Shown piece by piece: positions 38,016 to 49,196 of a DNA stretch of 59,811 bases (positions within the stretch are counted from its first letter, which is position 1; every line of letters begins with the position of its first letter). The stretch comes from Pseudomonadota bacterium (GTDB lineage: Bacteria; Pseudomonadota; Gammaproteobacteria; JAKAQQ01). Below the pieces are notes generated by a model. The model ran no database searches, was not told the DNA's origin, and was given only the letters and a program-made list of their open reading frames with translations. The translations under genes were made by a program, and so were the position numbers. Location of the stretch: assembly GCA_021785265.1 (NCBI GenBank), contig JAJYFY010000004.1, positions 1 through 59,811 of the forward strand, in the 5' to 3' direction.

Positions 38016-39338
38016 ATGTGGGAGCGCCTCTACGAGTTCTGCATGACCGTCAGCTCCCCGTTCGCCCTGGGGTGGCTGGGACGCAAGGGTCGGCTACAGA
38101 CCGGTCACTCTCCCGCCTGGACTGAGCGATGGGGGCGCATCCCCCACAAGTCCGGCCCCACCTTCTGGATTCACGCCTCCTCGCTGGGCGAACTTCAGGT
38201 GGCCCTCAATCTGGTCCGGGGCCTGCACGAGCGGGAGCCGGACCTGCCAGTGGTCCTCACCACCTTTACGGCGACCGCGCGGGAGCAGGCCGTAAAAGCA
38301 CTCGGAAACTCCACGCCGGTGCACTTTCTGCCTTGGGACCGAAGCGTCTGGGTCGATCGCTTCCTGGACCGTCTTGAGCCCGCGGTCGGCATCATCATCG
38401 AGACGGAAATCTGGCCTACCCTCATCCGCCGTGCGTCTGGTCGGGGTGTCCGCATGGCCATCGTCAACGGTCGGATTTCCGACCGGTCACTCGGGCGCTA
38501 CGAGCGCTTTTTGCCGCTTTTTGGGCCTGCCTTGCACAGCCTGGATCGGATCTGGGCCCAGGATGAGATTCAGGCCCGGCGCTTCATTGCGCTGGGCGTC
38601 GATCCCGACCGGGTCAGGCTCAGCGGCAACCTGAAGTTGAGGGGACGACCGTCAGCCGAGGCAGCCGAAAAAGGGCAGGTTCTGCGTCTCGAGACCCTGG
38701 GCGGTCATCCGGTCTGGATTGCGGGCAGCATTCGGGAAGGGGAAGAGGGCATGATGCTCGCGGCCCACCAGTTGATCAGGACCCACCTGCCGCAGGCGAT
38801 TGCCGTTCTGGCCCCTCGCCATCCGGAGCGGGCGGAGGCGATTCGGGATGAAAACGAAACCTGGAAACTCCCCTTGGCCCGACGCAGTCTCCAACAGCGG
38901 CCAGAGCCCGGTGGGATTCTGGTTTTGGACACCCTGGGTGAACTGACGGCGTTCTACGCGGCGGGCGATGCTGCCTTCATCGGTGGGAGCCTTGTGCCAC
39001 TCGGAGGTCACAACCTGATCGAAGCCATCGAGCAGGGTTGCCCGGTGATCATGGGCCCCTTCCATGAGCACGTCCATGAAGTGGTCGCTCGACTCGTCAA
39101 AGCGCAGGCCATGGTCATCGTCCACGATGCTGAAGAACTGGCCCAAGCAATTCTGACCCTCTTGACCCAACCGGTCGAACGTGCTGACCGGGCCGAGCGT
39201 GCGCTGCAGACGATCACCGAGACCGGAAACGGCATGGCCAGCCTCGTCATGGTTCTTTTGGACTGGTGGCGACAGGCCCGGTCCGCCGCAACGGAGCCGG
39301 GCCTTAGAAGCTCAATGCAGGAGAAAGTGATTGATTGA
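38016..39338 (+). CDS. waaA: 3-deoxy-D-manno-octulosonic acid transferase
   Basis: This inner-membrane glycosyltransferase adds Kdo to lipid IV-A. One N-terminal membrane helix is followed by GRKGRLQTG, IHASSLGELQVALNLV (catalytic glutamate), ETEIWPTLIRRA, VNGRISDRS and GGSLVPLGGHNLIEA. Its 440 residues fit the family. It starts at the base after the hldE stop and overlaps the convergent tolC gene by 27 bases at the 3' end. It belongs with the adjacent lipid A and heptose genes. Confidence 0.95.
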   Translation: MWERLYEFCMTVSSPFALGWLGRKGRLQTGHSPAWTERWGRIPHKSGPTFWIHASSLGELQVALNLVRGLHEREPDLPVVLTTFTATAREQAVKALGNSTPVHFLPWDRSVWVDRFLDRLEPAVGIIIETEIWPTLIRRASGRGVRMAIVNGRISDRSLGRYERFLPLFGPALHSLDRIWAQDEIQARRFIALGVDPDRVRLSGNLKLRGRPSAEAAEKGQVLRLETLGGHPVWIAGSIREGEEGMMLAAHQLIRTHLPQAIAVLAPRHPERAEAIRDENETWKLPLARRSLQQRPEPGGILVLDTLGELTAFYAAGDAAFIGGSLVPLGGHNLIEAIEQGCPVIMGPFHEHVHEVVARLVKAQAMVIVHDAEELAQAILTLLTQPVERADRAERALQTITETGNGMASLVMVLLDWWRQARSAATEPGLRSSMQEKVID

Positions 39339-40712
39339 CTGGATGACTGCAGGAGTGAGGGTGCCGGCATCCTGGTCTAGGGTCAGAACCGCAATCAGAT
39401 AGTTGTAGCGGCTTAGGGCGTAACTTTCCTCAGCCGTGAGCAGGGTCTGCCGGGCCGTCAGGACGTCGACCATGGTCTGGGTGCCGACCTTGTAGCCCGC
39501 CTCAGTCGCCCGGAGGGCGATCCGGCTTGAGCGCACACTCTGTTTAAGTGCTCGAACCTGTGCCATCTCCGAGATCACGGACAGGAAATCGGTCCGTGTG
39601 CCGGAGACTGTTGTCCGCTCGGTTGTGGCGCTTTGGGCGAGGTCCGCTTCGTACTCGTAACGTGCCTGCCGGGCCCGGGAGGCAATGAGTCCGCCCGAAT
39701 AGATCGGCCAGCTGAGGTCGAGCCCGAGCACGTTGGTGTTGGTCCCGGAGACTGCCGGTGCCGAGAGAGAGGCTGTCGGCGAGGCTTGCGATGAAGTGCC
39801 CGTTGTAAAACTGCGCCCGTGGCTCAGCACGAGGTCGAGGGAGGGATAGGCTTGGGCCCGCTGGACGCTGACATTGGCGTGCCCGGCCTCGGCGGCCAGG
39901 CGCGCCGCGATCAGGGTCGGGTTTTGGGCGACGGCTTGATTGATCCAGTGATTGAGATTGTCCGGCGCGGGTCGGGCGAGTGGCAGTTGGTGGACGAGGG
40001 GACGCAGACGGACGACGGGTACGCCGATCAGAGCCTCGAGTGCCTCTTTGGCAGTCGTCAGGCTGAGTTTGTCGGCAATCACCTGGGCGGCTGCCTGATC
40101 ATAGGATGCCCGGGCTTGTTCTGCCGCCGTGACGGGTTGAAGTCCCACCTTGTACTGTTCTTCCGCCAGGGCGAGCTGGCTGGCGAAAGCTTTTTCCGCA
40201 GCCCGTTGTGCGGCGAGGACATCCTCGGCGTAAAGCACGTTGAAATAATCCTGACTGACAGTGAGGAGGATGCTTTGAATGCTGGCGTTGAGGGTGGCCA
40301 AGGCTTCAGCCCCGGTCAAGTCTGCCTCATGCAGCGACTGCCAGTCTGCCCAGTTGAAAAGGGTTTCAGTCAGCTGTGCCGTGTAGGCCCGGGTAGGGGT
40401 ATTCGAGGCACTCAATCCCGTGAAATAGGCGAACTTGTTGCCGGGAATGGAAAAACTGGAAACCCGGGTCGAATCCGTGTTGACCTGGGTCAGAGAGGCA
40501 GCAAGGCTGACCTGCGGCAGGAGGGCGGCCAGCGCCTGAGGTCGGGCCTCCTCGCTCGCCTTGGCGGTGGCAAGGACCTGCTGATATTGGGGGTCATTGT
40601 GCAAGGCCAACTGGTAGACCGTCCAGAGATCCAAGGTCCTGCCAGCTGGGCTGAGCCCGAGCGTGACCATCACAAGCGGTAGGAGGGGGAGGAGGGCTAA
40701 GCGCGATCGCAT
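39312..40712 (-). CDS. tolC: TolC-family outer-membrane efflux protein
   Basis: A 466-residue outer-membrane channel component. A signal peptide (ALLPLLPLVMVTLGLSPAG) is followed by two repeats of coiled-coil and beta regions: LWTVYQLALHNDPQYQQ, AALLPQVSLAAS in the first; NLNHWINQAVAQNPTLIAA and AYPSLDLVLSHGRS in the second. TEAGYKVGTQTMVDVLTARQ near the C-terminus is the classical TolC block. TGAGGTTCACCCG precedes the ATG. The pcm gene lies upstream in the same direction, 79 bases away. Confidence 0.94.
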   Translation of the reverse strand: MRSRLALLPLLPLVMVTLGLSPAGRTLDLWTVYQLALHNDPQYQQVLATAKASEEARPQALAALLPQVSLAASLTQVNTDSTRVSSFSIPGNKFAYFTGLSASNTPTRAYTAQLTETLFNWADWQSLHEADLTGAEALATLNASIQSILLTVSQDYFNVLYAEDVLAAQRAAEKAFASQLALAEEQYKVGLQPVTAAEQARASYDQAAAQVIADKLSLTTAKEALEALIGVPVVRLRPLVHQLPLARPAPDNLNHWINQAVAQNPTLIAARLAAEAGHANVSVQRAQAYPSLDLVLSHGRSFTTGTSSQASPTASLSAPAVSGTNTNVLGLDLSWPIYSGGLIASRARQARYEYEADLAQSATTERTTVSGTRTDFLSVISEMAQVRALKQSVRSSRIALRATEAGYKVGTQTMVDVLTARQTLLTAEESYALSRYNYLIAVLTLDQDAGTLTPAVIQSINHFLLH

Positions 40713-40791
40713 CGGGTGAACCTCAGGCGTTTTACTGGAGTATATCAGTATTCATCAAGTCGGGTAAAGAGCCGGGGATGCTCCACACACA

Positions 40792-41469
40792 TCAGGAAAA
40801 CTGGAACTCCGAAGGCTTGGGGGCGTTTTTTAGTTGGGGAATGCGGGTTTCGAAAAGGCGGGTCTCCTCGAAGGAAAAACTGTCGCCCAGGCGCCGGATG
40901 CGGCGTGCGCTTTGCACGAGGTCCGTACCGAGGACCATGAAGAGGTGCCCATCCGGTTCGAGTGCCTTGTAAAAACTGGGTTCCGATAGGTACAGGGATC
41001 CCGTCAAGGCGATGGCGTCAAAGCGTTCGTCCTTGAGCTCTGCCGGAAAGCGATGACCGTCGGCTGCGAGGTAGCGGACCGGATGGGGAAGTCCGAGTGT
41101 TTGGTGGCGTTGCTCGGCGGCTTTAATGAAATCTGGATGGAGATCGATGGTGGTCACCTCGGCACCGAGGCAGGCGAGGCAGGCCGTCAGGTATCCTGAA
41201 CCAGTACCGATTTCGAGGATCCGTTCCGTCCTGTCCAGGTCCAGGGCCGAGGCCAGTCGGGCCTGGAAGATGGGGGTCAGCATCGATTCACCGTGATCCA
41301 GAGGAATCTCGCAATCGGCATAGGCCAGTTTTTGGAACGGGTCAGGGACAAAGGCATGACGGGGAATCTCGTCGAAAACCGCAAGCACGGTCGGATCCAG
41401 AACCCCACTGGCCCGGATCTGCTGTTCGACCATCTGGTGGCGGAGCGCGGCCGAGTTGAAATCGAGCAT
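40792..41469 (-). CDS. pcm: Protein-L-isoaspartate O-methyltransferase family protein
   Basis: A SAM-dependent methyltransferase of about 225 residues that would repair isoaspartyl residues. LDFNSAALRHQMVEQQIRAS, PRHAFVP and LEIGTGSGYLTACLA (motif I) mark the Pcm family. The substrate motif is divergent: ALTGSLYLSEPSFYKAL instead of VTAAAPxxPxxLxxQL, as in the second Pcm-like subgroup often found beside tolC. The start at 41469 matches the family; an ATG at 41514 with AAGGA upstream is an alternative that adds 15 residues. It is divergent from the Kir channel gene. Confidence 0.82.
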   Translation of the reverse strand: MLDFNSAALRHQMVEQQIRASGVLDPTVLAVFDEIPRHAFVPDPFQKLAYADCEIPLDHGESMLTPIFQARLASALDLDRTERILEIGTGSGYLTACLACLGAEVTTIDLHPDFIKAAEQRHQTLGLPHPVRYLAADGHRFPAELKDERFDAIALTGSLYLSEPSFYKALEPDGHLFMVLGTDLVQSARRIRRLGDSFSFEETRLFETRIPQLKNAPKPSEFQFS

Positions 41470-41560
41470 GGAAAGACTGCGCTGGCGTAACTGTCTTGCG
41501 TTAAATGTTAGCATAGGATCCTTCTCAGGCGGACGAGTCGGCGGCCTACGGTCTACGGGC

Positions 41561-42484
41561 ATGACCCCAGAAAAACTGAAGCGAACCGGACGAGTCACAA
41601 GGAAGACGGATGGCGCTGGCGGTTCCGGGGATTATCCCTTTGGTACCCGTGCCTCCATAGTGGTTCTGGGTCAGCCCAGAAGCTGGCTCCGGGACTTTTA
41701 CTATTGGCTGCTGACCACCCGCTGGAGCTGGTTTCTCCTGTTCGTGCTGGGCGTCTACATTCTCGTCAACTGCGTGTTCGGCCTGTTGTTCTGGCTGGAT
41801 CGCGCGGGGATCGCCCATCTCCCTCCGGGCTCGTTCTGGGATGCGTTTTTTTTCAGCACCCAGACGCTCACGACCCTGGGTTCGGGGTTGTGGTATCCGA
41901 CCGACCGCTATAGCGAAGCTCTGACCGCCCTCGAACCCATGATTGGCCTCATGGGGCTCGCGCTCGTAACCGGTGTGATGTTTGCCCGGGTTTCACGTCC
42001 CTCCTCCCGGATCCGCTTCAGCCGCCATGCCTTGATCACCCGATTCCAGGGAACGCCGACTTTGGTATTCCGTCTGGCCAACAGCCGTCATAATCTCATC
42101 ACGGGAGGCACTCTGGGTGCTTTCCTGATCCGTTCCGAGAAAAGCTCGGAAGGACGCCTACTCCGCCGTATCCATGAGTTGCCACTCGTGAGGTCGCATA
42201 CCCCGCTGTTTGCCTTGACCTGGCTCGTCATGCACGAAATTCGTCCGGACAGTCCGCTCGCGGGTTGCGTCGAACCGGAGTCTGTGGATCCCGAGGATGA
42301 CGATACCTTTATCCTGGTCAACTTTACCGGGCATGATCGAACCTTCGGCCAGGCCGTCCATGCCCAGCACCGCTACCGGATGGCTGACCTGCGCTGGAAC
42401 CGCTGGTTCGCTGACGTCACGGAGCGGCGTGCCGACGGGCGCTGGCAGATTGACTATGAGCGTTTTGATGAACTCGTCGACTGA
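41561..42484 (+). CDS. Kir-type (KirBac) ion channel with altered selectivity filter
   Basis: A 307-residue protein: slide helix and first membrane helix (DFYYWLLTTRWSWFLLFVLG), pore helix FWDAFFFSTQTLTTLGSG, second helix, then a cytoplasmic immunoglobulin-like domain with FSRHALITRFQGTPTLVFRLAN and TPLFALTWLVMHEI, all KirBac hallmarks. The selectivity filter reads TLGSG (residues 105-109) where K+ channels have T(V/I)GYG or TIGFG, and the following Asp is Leu. Loss of the aromatic residue predicts weak or non-selective cation conduction. The ATG at 41561 has no clear ribosome site. The end overlaps the promoter of thiC. Confidence 0.85.
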   Translation: MTPEKLKRTGRVTRKTDGAGGSGDYPFGTRASIVVLGQPRSWLRDFYYWLLTTRWSWFLLFVLGVYILVNCVFGLLFWLDRAGIAHLPPGSFWDAFFFSTQTLTTLGSGLWYPTDRYSEALTALEPMIGLMGLALVTGVMFARVSRPSSRIRFSRHALITRFQGTPTLVFRLANSRHNLITGGTLGAFLIRSEKSSEGRLLRRIHELPLVRSHTPLFALTWLVMHEIRPDSPLAGCVEPESVDPEDDDTFILVNFTGHDRTFGQAVHAQHRYRMADLRWNRWFADVTERRADGRWQIDYERFDELVD

Positions 42485-42497
42485 TCGACCCGCTTGC

Positions 42498-42503
42498 TAT
42501 ACT
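42498..42503 (+). promoter_or_regulatory. -10 box of the thiC promoter
   Basis: TATACT lies 34 bases before the TPP aptamer, partly beyond the Kir stop. The -35 position (CGTCGA) is poor. Confidence 0.45.
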
Positions 42504-42536
42504 GAAGGTCCGGTCGGCTGAGTCGGTCGGCCGGAC

Positions 42537-42613
42537 AAGCCGGGGGTGCCCCTGGGTGGGCTGAGAAAGACCCTTGGAACCTGATCCGGGCAAAACCGGC
42601 GGAGGGAAGGCTT
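42537..42613 (+). ncRNA. TPP (THI-box) riboswitch
   Basis: Closing stem AAGCC (42537-42541) pairs with GGCTT (42609-42613). Inside are the invariant blocks GGGGTGCCC, CTGAGA (42561-42566), ACCC-TTGGAACCTGATC and GGAGGGAA, as in thiamine-pyrophosphate riboswitches. It precedes thiC, so it should repress thiamine synthesis when TPP is abundant. Confidence 0.93.
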
Positions 42614-42638
42614 GCGGGCATGGGCCCGGGCGTGGTCT

Positions 42639-42661
42639 TCACTCCGCTTGCTTGGAGGTGA
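42639..42661 (+). promoter_or_regulatory. Hairpin that can mask the thiC ribosome-binding site
   Basis: TCACTCC (42639-42645) is complementary to GGAGGTGA (42654-42661) apart from one bulged base. The latter is the Shine-Dalgarno sequence of thiC. This could be the expression platform through which the TPP riboswitch controls translation. Confidence 0.55.
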
Positions 42662-44530
<1,869 letters not shown>

Positions 44531-44536
44531 AAGGGC

Positions 44537-44679
44537 GGCGACCCTCTGTTTGAGGCACGGTTTGCTGGCAGATCGTCGGTGCGCTGCGGGGATCGTCAGG
44601 GTCTCCCCTCCAGCATCGCGGAATCCCCGGATCCTGGAGCCGACACGGGAAGTGCGAGTGGATCCGGGTCAGGGTCGCC
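44537..44679. repeat. Distant inverted repeat between thiC and hslU
   Basis: GGCGACCCT (44537-44545) and AGGGTCGCC (44671-44679) form a perfect 9-base inverted repeat across a 125-base spacer in the gap between convergent genes. No poly-T tract follows either arm. It may be chance or the closing stem of a small RNA; nothing else is seen in this gap. Confidence 0.3.
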
Positions 44680-44720
44680 TTCGGTTTGGAGGTTGGGATC
44701 AGCCTGGGTGCACGATCTCG

Positions 44721-46070
44721 TCAGAGAATATACCGGCTCAAATCCTCGTTGCCGGCGATCCCGGCGAGACGGCTTTCGACGTAGGTCCGGTCAATCACGA
44801 TTTCACGATCTCGAATGTCCGGGGCTTGGAAGGACGCGAGCTCGAGCAGGCGCTCGAGGACGGTATGCAGTCTCCGGGCGCCGATGTTTTCCGTGCGGGT
44901 GTTCACCTCGTGGGCAATCTCGGCGATGCGTTGTACGCCATCGGGCTCGAAGCGCAGCGTCACGCCTTCGGTGGCCAAGAGGGCTGCGTATTGGCGAGTC
45001 AGGGAATTCTCGGGCTCGGTGAGGATGCGGACGAAGTCGTCGCTCGAAAGGGCCTGGAGCTCGACCCGGATCGGCAACCGGCCCTGGAGTTCGGGAATGA
45101 GATCAGCGGGCTTGCTCACATGAAAAGCACCCGAGGCGATAAAGAGGATATGGTCAGTGTGGACAAGCCCGTAGCGGGTGCTCACGGTTGATCCCTCGAT
45201 CAGCGGGAGGAGGTCGCGCTGGACACCCTCGCGTGAGACATCCGCTCCACCCACGGCCTCGCTCGACCGGCGGGTAATCTTGTCAAACTCGTCGATAAAG
45301 ACGATCCCGTCCTGTTCCACAGCCGCAAGCGCCCGGGTCCGCAGTTCATCCTCGTTGATGAGCTTGAGTGATTCCTCCTCGACCAGGCGTTTTTTGGCCT
45401 CCCCGACGCGCAGGCGCTGGCGCCGGCTCTGGCCTGATCCCGCCAGTTGGCGGAACATCTGGTTGAGTTGACCGCTCATTTCCTCGAGTCCTGGTGGCGT
45501 CATGATCTCGAGTCCCGCAGGTGCCACGGCCAGTTCGATTTCGATTTCCTCCGGGTCGAGCGCTCCTGAGCGCAGCGCATCACGCAATGCCGCACGGGAA
45601 GTCTCGGGACGGGGTGCGGGAGCGGGAGCAAATCCATAAGCCGTCCGCCCTTGGCCTGAAAGCGCATCGAGGATACGGTTTTCGGCCGCTGTTTCGGCCT
45701 GGAGGCCGACCTCGTGCAGGGCCGCTTCCCGTTCCATCTTGACGGCCATCTCTGCCAGATCCCGGATGATCGAATCCACGTCACGACCCACGTACCCCAC
45801 CTCGGTGAACTTGGTGGCTTCAACCTTGAGAAAGGGCGCGTGGGCCAAGCGGGCCAGACGGCGAGCAATCTCGGTTTTGCCAACTCCGGTGGGACCGATC
45901 ATGAGGATGTTCTTGGGGGTGACTTCCGCTCGCAGTTCCGGGGCGAGCTGGGCGCGGCGCCAGCGGTTGCGCAGGGCAATGGCGACCGCCCGCTTGGCAT
46001 CGTCCTGTCCGATGATGTAGTGGTCCAGTTCCGCGACAATTTCACGCGGGGTCATCGGGGTCAGGGCCAT
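44721..46070 (-). CDS. hslU: ATP-dependent protease ATPase subunit HslU
   Basis: A 449-residue AAA+ unfoldase that feeds substrates to Hsl[21 protein letters not shown] at the N-terminus, Walker [10 protein letters not shown], pore loop near [13 protein letters not shown], the I domain (residues about 110-240), Walker [13 protein letters not shown] and the C-terminal [13 protein letters not shown] and SRYIL tail are all canonical. The gene follows hslV on the same strand at 35 bases. Confidence 0.97.
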   Translation of the reverse strand: MALTPMTPREIVAELDHYIIGQDDAKRAVAIALRNRWRRAQLAPELRAEVTPKNILMIGPTGVGKTEIARRLARLAHAPFLKVEATKFTEVGYVGRDVDSIIRDLAEMAVKMEREAALHEVGLQAETAAENRILDALSGQGRTAYGFAPAPAPRPETSRAALRDALRSGALDPEEIEIELAVAPAGLEIMTPPGLEEMSGQLNQMFRQLAGSGQSRRQRLRVGEAKKRLVEEESLKLINEDELRTRALAAVEQDGIVFIDEFDKITRRSSEAVGGADVSREGVQRDLLPLIEGSTVSTRYGLVHTDHILFIASGAFHVSKPADLIPELQGRLPIRVELQALSSDDFVRILTEPENSLTRQYAALLATEGVTLRFEPDGVQRIAEIAHEVNTRTENIGARRLHTVLERLLELASFQAPDIRDREIVIDRTYVESRLAGIAGNEDLSRYIL

Positions 46071-46105
46071 GGGGTCAATGCTCCGTCAAGACAAGGGTCG
46101 GTGGA

Positions 46106-46669
46106 TCAAGCAGGGGGAGAGAGTTCTTCGACCAGGATTTCCTGGTTGGTGTAGATGCAGATGCCGGCGGCAATGCCGATCGCTTCCCGACACAGGGTCG
46201 GGGCATCCAGATCCGTATGCCGGAGGAGCGCCTGGGCCGCGGCCTGTGCATATGGTCCCCCGGATCCAATGGCAATCAGACCGTCTTCCGGTTCGAGGAC
46301 ATCGCCGTTTCCGGAAATGAGGAAAGCCCGTTCCCGGTCCGCCACAGCCAACATGGCCTCGAGCCGGCGCAGGATCCGGTCACTGCGCCAGTCACGGGCC
46401 AGCTCTACGGCGGCACGCGCGAGTTGTCCGGTGTGCTTTTCCAGCTTTTCCTCGAAACGTTCGGCCAGTGTGAAGGCATCCGCCGTGCCTCCGGCAAAGC
46501 CCGCCAGCACCCGGTCATGGTAGAGGCGACGGATCTTCCGGGCATTGGCCTTGAGGATGGTCTGACCGAAGGTGACCTGACCGTCTCCCGCCATGGCGAC
46601 CCGGTCACCTCGACGAGCGCACAGGATCGTGGTGCCCTCGAAAGCCGGCAGTCCCCCCCGATCGCTCAT
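46106..46669 (-). CDS. hslV: ATP-dependent protease peptidase subunit HslV
   Basis: A 187-residue threonine peptidase. The mature N-terminal nucleophile should be Thr in GTTILCARR, preceded by an 11- or 12-residue propeptide ([12 protein letters not shown]), longer than the one or few residues of E. coli Hsl[10 protein letters not shown], the lysine in [10 protein letters not shown] and [12 protein letters not shown] are standard. The ATG overlaps the end of xerC by 4 bases. It forms two hexameric rings capped by HslU. Confidence 0.95.
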   Translation of the reverse strand: MSDRGGLPAFEGTTILCARRGDRVAMAGDGQVTFGQTILKANARKIRRLYHDRVLAGFAGGTADAFTLAERFEEKLEKHTGQLARAAVELARDWRSDRILRRLEAMLAVADRERAFLISGNGDVLEPEDGLIAIGSGGPYAQAAAQALLRHTDLDAPTLCREAIGIAAGICIYTNQEILVEELSPPA

Positions 46670-47589
46670 CGTTTCTCCTTTACGGGCGCGGTTTTCTGGC
46701 GCCGGGCACGGGGATGGGTTTCGTCGTAGACCTGGGCCAGGTGCTGAAAGTCGAGATGGGTGTAGATCTGGGTAGTCGCGAGATGCTGGTGGCCGAGGAA
46801 CTCCTGGACCCCGCGGAGGTTCCCACTCGACTCGAGGAGGTGACTCGCACAGGAGTGCCGGAAGAGATGCGGGTGGAGCCGGGCACCGATGCCTTCCCGA
46901 AGCCCGTAGCGAGCGAGCCGCGCCTGGATGGTCCGGGGAGCGATCCGGGATCCCTCCCGGCTCACGAACAGTGCCCGCTCCCGTGGGTCCCGGGTCGGAC
47001 GGACGCGAAGCCAGGCCGCGAGGGCCTGAAGCGCCGGGCTGCCGATGGGAACGACCCGTTCACGGTTGCCTTTTCCACGGACACGAATCAGTCCCGATTC
47101 AGCATTGAGGTCCGTCATGTCCAGCCCCACGAGTTCCGAGAGCCGAAGAGCGGAGGAATAAAGCAGTTCCAGCACGGCCCGATCGAGATGGTCGCCGATC
47201 GTCCTCGGGGTTCGGGTGAAGAGCTGGCCCATCCGGTCCACGTCCAGAATGACGGGCAGACGGCGCCGGTTTTTGGGTGGTCGAACCAGAAGCGCCGGAT
47301 TACCGGTGGTCACCCCCTTCCGGATGAGATCCCGGTACAGGCTCCGAACCGCAGAAAGATCACGGGCCAGAGTACGGGGCGAGGTCCCGGATCGGGTCCG
47401 GGCCGCCAACCAGCGGCGCAGGATGTCCGCTTCGAGTCCCTCCCATCGTCCGATCCCCACTCCGGTCAGGAAAGCGCCCAGGTTTTCGAGGCTTTGCCGA
47501 TAGGTCTGGATCGTGGCGGTCGAAAGCCGGCCTGTTTGACCGAGTTCATGGAGGTAGGTGCTGACCGCGGATTCGAGATCCGGACTCAT
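46666..47589 (-). CDS. xerC: Tyrosine recombinase XerC
   Basis: A 307-residue site-specific recombinase that resolves chromosome dimers at dif with XerD. An N-terminal SAM-like domain is followed by the catalytic domain with [16 protein letters not shown] (Arg I), the lysine in [29 protein letters not shown] (HxxR), [14 protein letters not shown] with the nucleophile Tyr. Position in the dapF-DUF484-xerC-hslVU order supports XerC rather than XerD. It overlaps neighbours by 4 bases on each side. Confidence 0.94.
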   Translation of the reverse strand: MSPDLESAVSTYLHELGQTGRLSTATIQTYRQSLENLGAFLTGVGIGRWEGLEADILRRWLAARTRSGTSPRTLARDLSAVRSLYRDLIRKGVTTGNPALLVRPPKNRRRLPVILDVDRMGQLFTRTPRTIGDHLDRAVLELLYSSALRLSELVGLDMTDLNAESGLIRVRGKGNRERVVPIGSPALQALAAWLRVRPTRDPRERALFVSREGSRIAPRTIQARLARYGLREGIGARLHPHLFRHSCASHLLESSGNLRGVQEFLGHQHLATTQIYTHLDFQHLAQVYDETHPRARRQKTAPVKEKR

Positions 47590-48281
47590 GGGGGTGAGAG
47601 GCCGAGCGCGGTCGAGAGAAGTTGCCCCAGGCGGTGGAGGTAGGTGGTGGCCAGGCCCGGGCGGAAATGGTCAGGGTCGGCGAGCCCCAGGGCCAGAAGG
47701 CCGATCTCGTGGTGGGCCGGGCCAAGGGCAATGAGTGCGATCGAGTGAAGCTCCGGGTGGTTTTCACCGAACAATAGAACTCCCAACGCCTCGCCCAGCC
47801 GTCCGCAATAGGGGTGTTCGGTATCCCAATCCTCGGGCAGAAGTTTCGCCGGTTTTTCCGAAGAAATCCGGAAGCCGGGGATGGGTCGGGGGGGGGTGAT
47901 CCAGAGGGTTCCTGCCACTGAGTCCACGACGAGGATCTCCCGAAGGTGGGTCATCAGGGCGGGATTGGATGCCGCGTTTTTCTGGGTCAGGAAGTGGAGG
48001 GCGACCTTGTGCAGGCGCTCGAAGAGCAGGTCATTGTGGCGTCCCGCTTCAAGGAAGTCATTGAGACGGCGTTCCAGGCGCTGGTTCTGGCGGCGCAGAA
48101 TCTCCACCTGTCGTTCGATCAGCGAAACCGTCCCCTCGGGCAGGGCGTGGGGGATCTTGAACTGGCTGAACAGGGCCGCATGTTCCTGGAAAAACTCCGG
48201 GTGGTCAGTGAGAAAGTCAAGAACCTTTTGCGCACTGGGCTCAGGGGGGGATTCAGGCGGGAGGGGGGACTTTTCGTTCAC
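47586..48281 (-). CDS. DUF484 family protein
   Basis: About 231 residues. VLDFLTDHPEFFQEHAALF, LIERQVEILRRQNQRLERRL (coiled coil) and ALMTHLREILVVD are typical of DUF484, a GAF-like fold found between dapF and xerC in many gammaproteobacteria and of unknown function. The GTG start at 48281 overlaps the dapF stop (GTGA) and follows AGGAG at a longer spacing. A role linked to XerC or stress is only suggested by its place in the operon. Confidence 0.85.
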   Translation of the reverse strand: MNEKSPLPPESPPEPSAQKVLDFLTDHPEFFQEHAALFSQFKIPHALPEGTVSLIERQVEILRRQNQRLERRLNDFLEAGRHNDLLFERLHKVALHFLTQKNAASNPALMTHLREILVVDSVAGTLWITPPRPIPGFRISSEKPAKLLPEDWDTEHPYCGRLGEALGVLLFGENHPELHSIALIALGPAHHEIGLLALGLADPDHFRPGLATTYLHRLGQLLSTALGLSPP

Positions 48282-49189
48282 AGGGCAAGGACTCCTGAAA
48301 AAACCCGCGTGGCGGGCCCCGTCATGTAGAGGGGTTGGTTTTCTCCTTCCCATTCAATCTCGAGGATACCGCCCGACAGATGCACGGAAACCGCCGGATC
48401 GACCCAGCCCATGAGACGGCTCCAGGCGACGGCCGCGCAGGCGCCGCTGCCGCAGGCGAGCGTTTCTCCGGCGCCCCGCTCATGCACGCGCAGGCGGAGG
48501 GTACCCCGGTCCACAATCTCGATAAATCCCACGTTGGTCCGTTGCGGGCACCGGGGATGGTGTTCCAGTGCCGGTCCCAGCTTGTTGACCGGTGTGGTGG
48601 CCAGACGCTGGACACGGAGCAGGAGGTGGGGGTTGCCCATGGAGACGGCACCGACCGTGAACTCCATTCCGCTGACGTCGATCGGATAGCTCGGGGCGCG
48701 GGATGGAGCCACGAAGGGGATCTCGATCGGCTCGAGTCGGGGTGACCCCATGTCCACTCGGATCCGGTGGGGGGCCAGACATTGGGCGCGATGCACGCCG
48801 CCTGGCCCCTCGAATTCGAGGAGGGTCCCTTCAGGGATCCCGAGGTCGTAACCATAGCGCGCGAGACAGCGAAGACCATTCCCGCACTGTTCGGCCTCAC
48901 TGCCGTCCGCATTGAAGACCCGGTAGCGAAAACGGTTCCCACCGAGGGATTCGAGCAAAAGGACCTGGTCACAACCGACCCCCAGCCGACGGTCGGCAAT
49001 GGCCTGGATGTTTACCGAGTCCGGCCTGAATGCCGGGTGGTCGATCACGACGAAATCGTTGCCGAGCCCCTGCATCTTGGTAAAGGGAACGGTCCGGCCA
49101 GCCGGTGGAGCGTCTGCCCCTGGGCCGGTCCCGACGACATCCAGGCGGGGAGTTTGGCTTGGGGTATCCGCAGTGGATCCGATGTGCAT
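48278..49189 (-). CDS. dapF: Diaminopimelate epimerase
   Basis: Converts LL- to meso-diaminopimelate for lysine and peptidoglycan. FTKMQGLGNDFVVID, EAEQCGNGLRCLARY (first catalytic Cys), GNPHLLLRV and ETLACGSGACAAVA (second catalytic Cys) are all intact. An ATG at 49198 overlaps a perfect TATAAT box, so the ATG at 49189, 7 bases after that box, is chosen; it would be leaderless and add an atypical 40-residue N-terminus before FTKMQ. A start nearer FTKMQ is possible but has no ATG before the conserved strand. Confidence 0.92.
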   Translation of the reverse strand: MHIGSTADTPSQTPRLDVVGTGPGADAPPAGRTVPFTKMQGLGNDFVVIDHPAFRPDSVNIQAIADRRLGVGCDQVLLLESLGGNRFRYRVFNADGSEAEQCGNGLRCLARYGYDLGIPEGTLLEFEGPGGVHRAQCLAPHRIRVDMGSPRLEPIEIPFVAPSRAPSYPIDVSGMEFTVGAVSMGNPHLLLRVQRLATTPVNKLGPALEHHPRCPQRTNVGFIEIVDRGTLRLRVHERGAGETLACGSGACAAVAWSRLMGWVDPAVSVHLSGGILEIEWEGENQPLYMTGPATRVFSGVLAL

Positions 49190-49196
49190 GTCCGCC

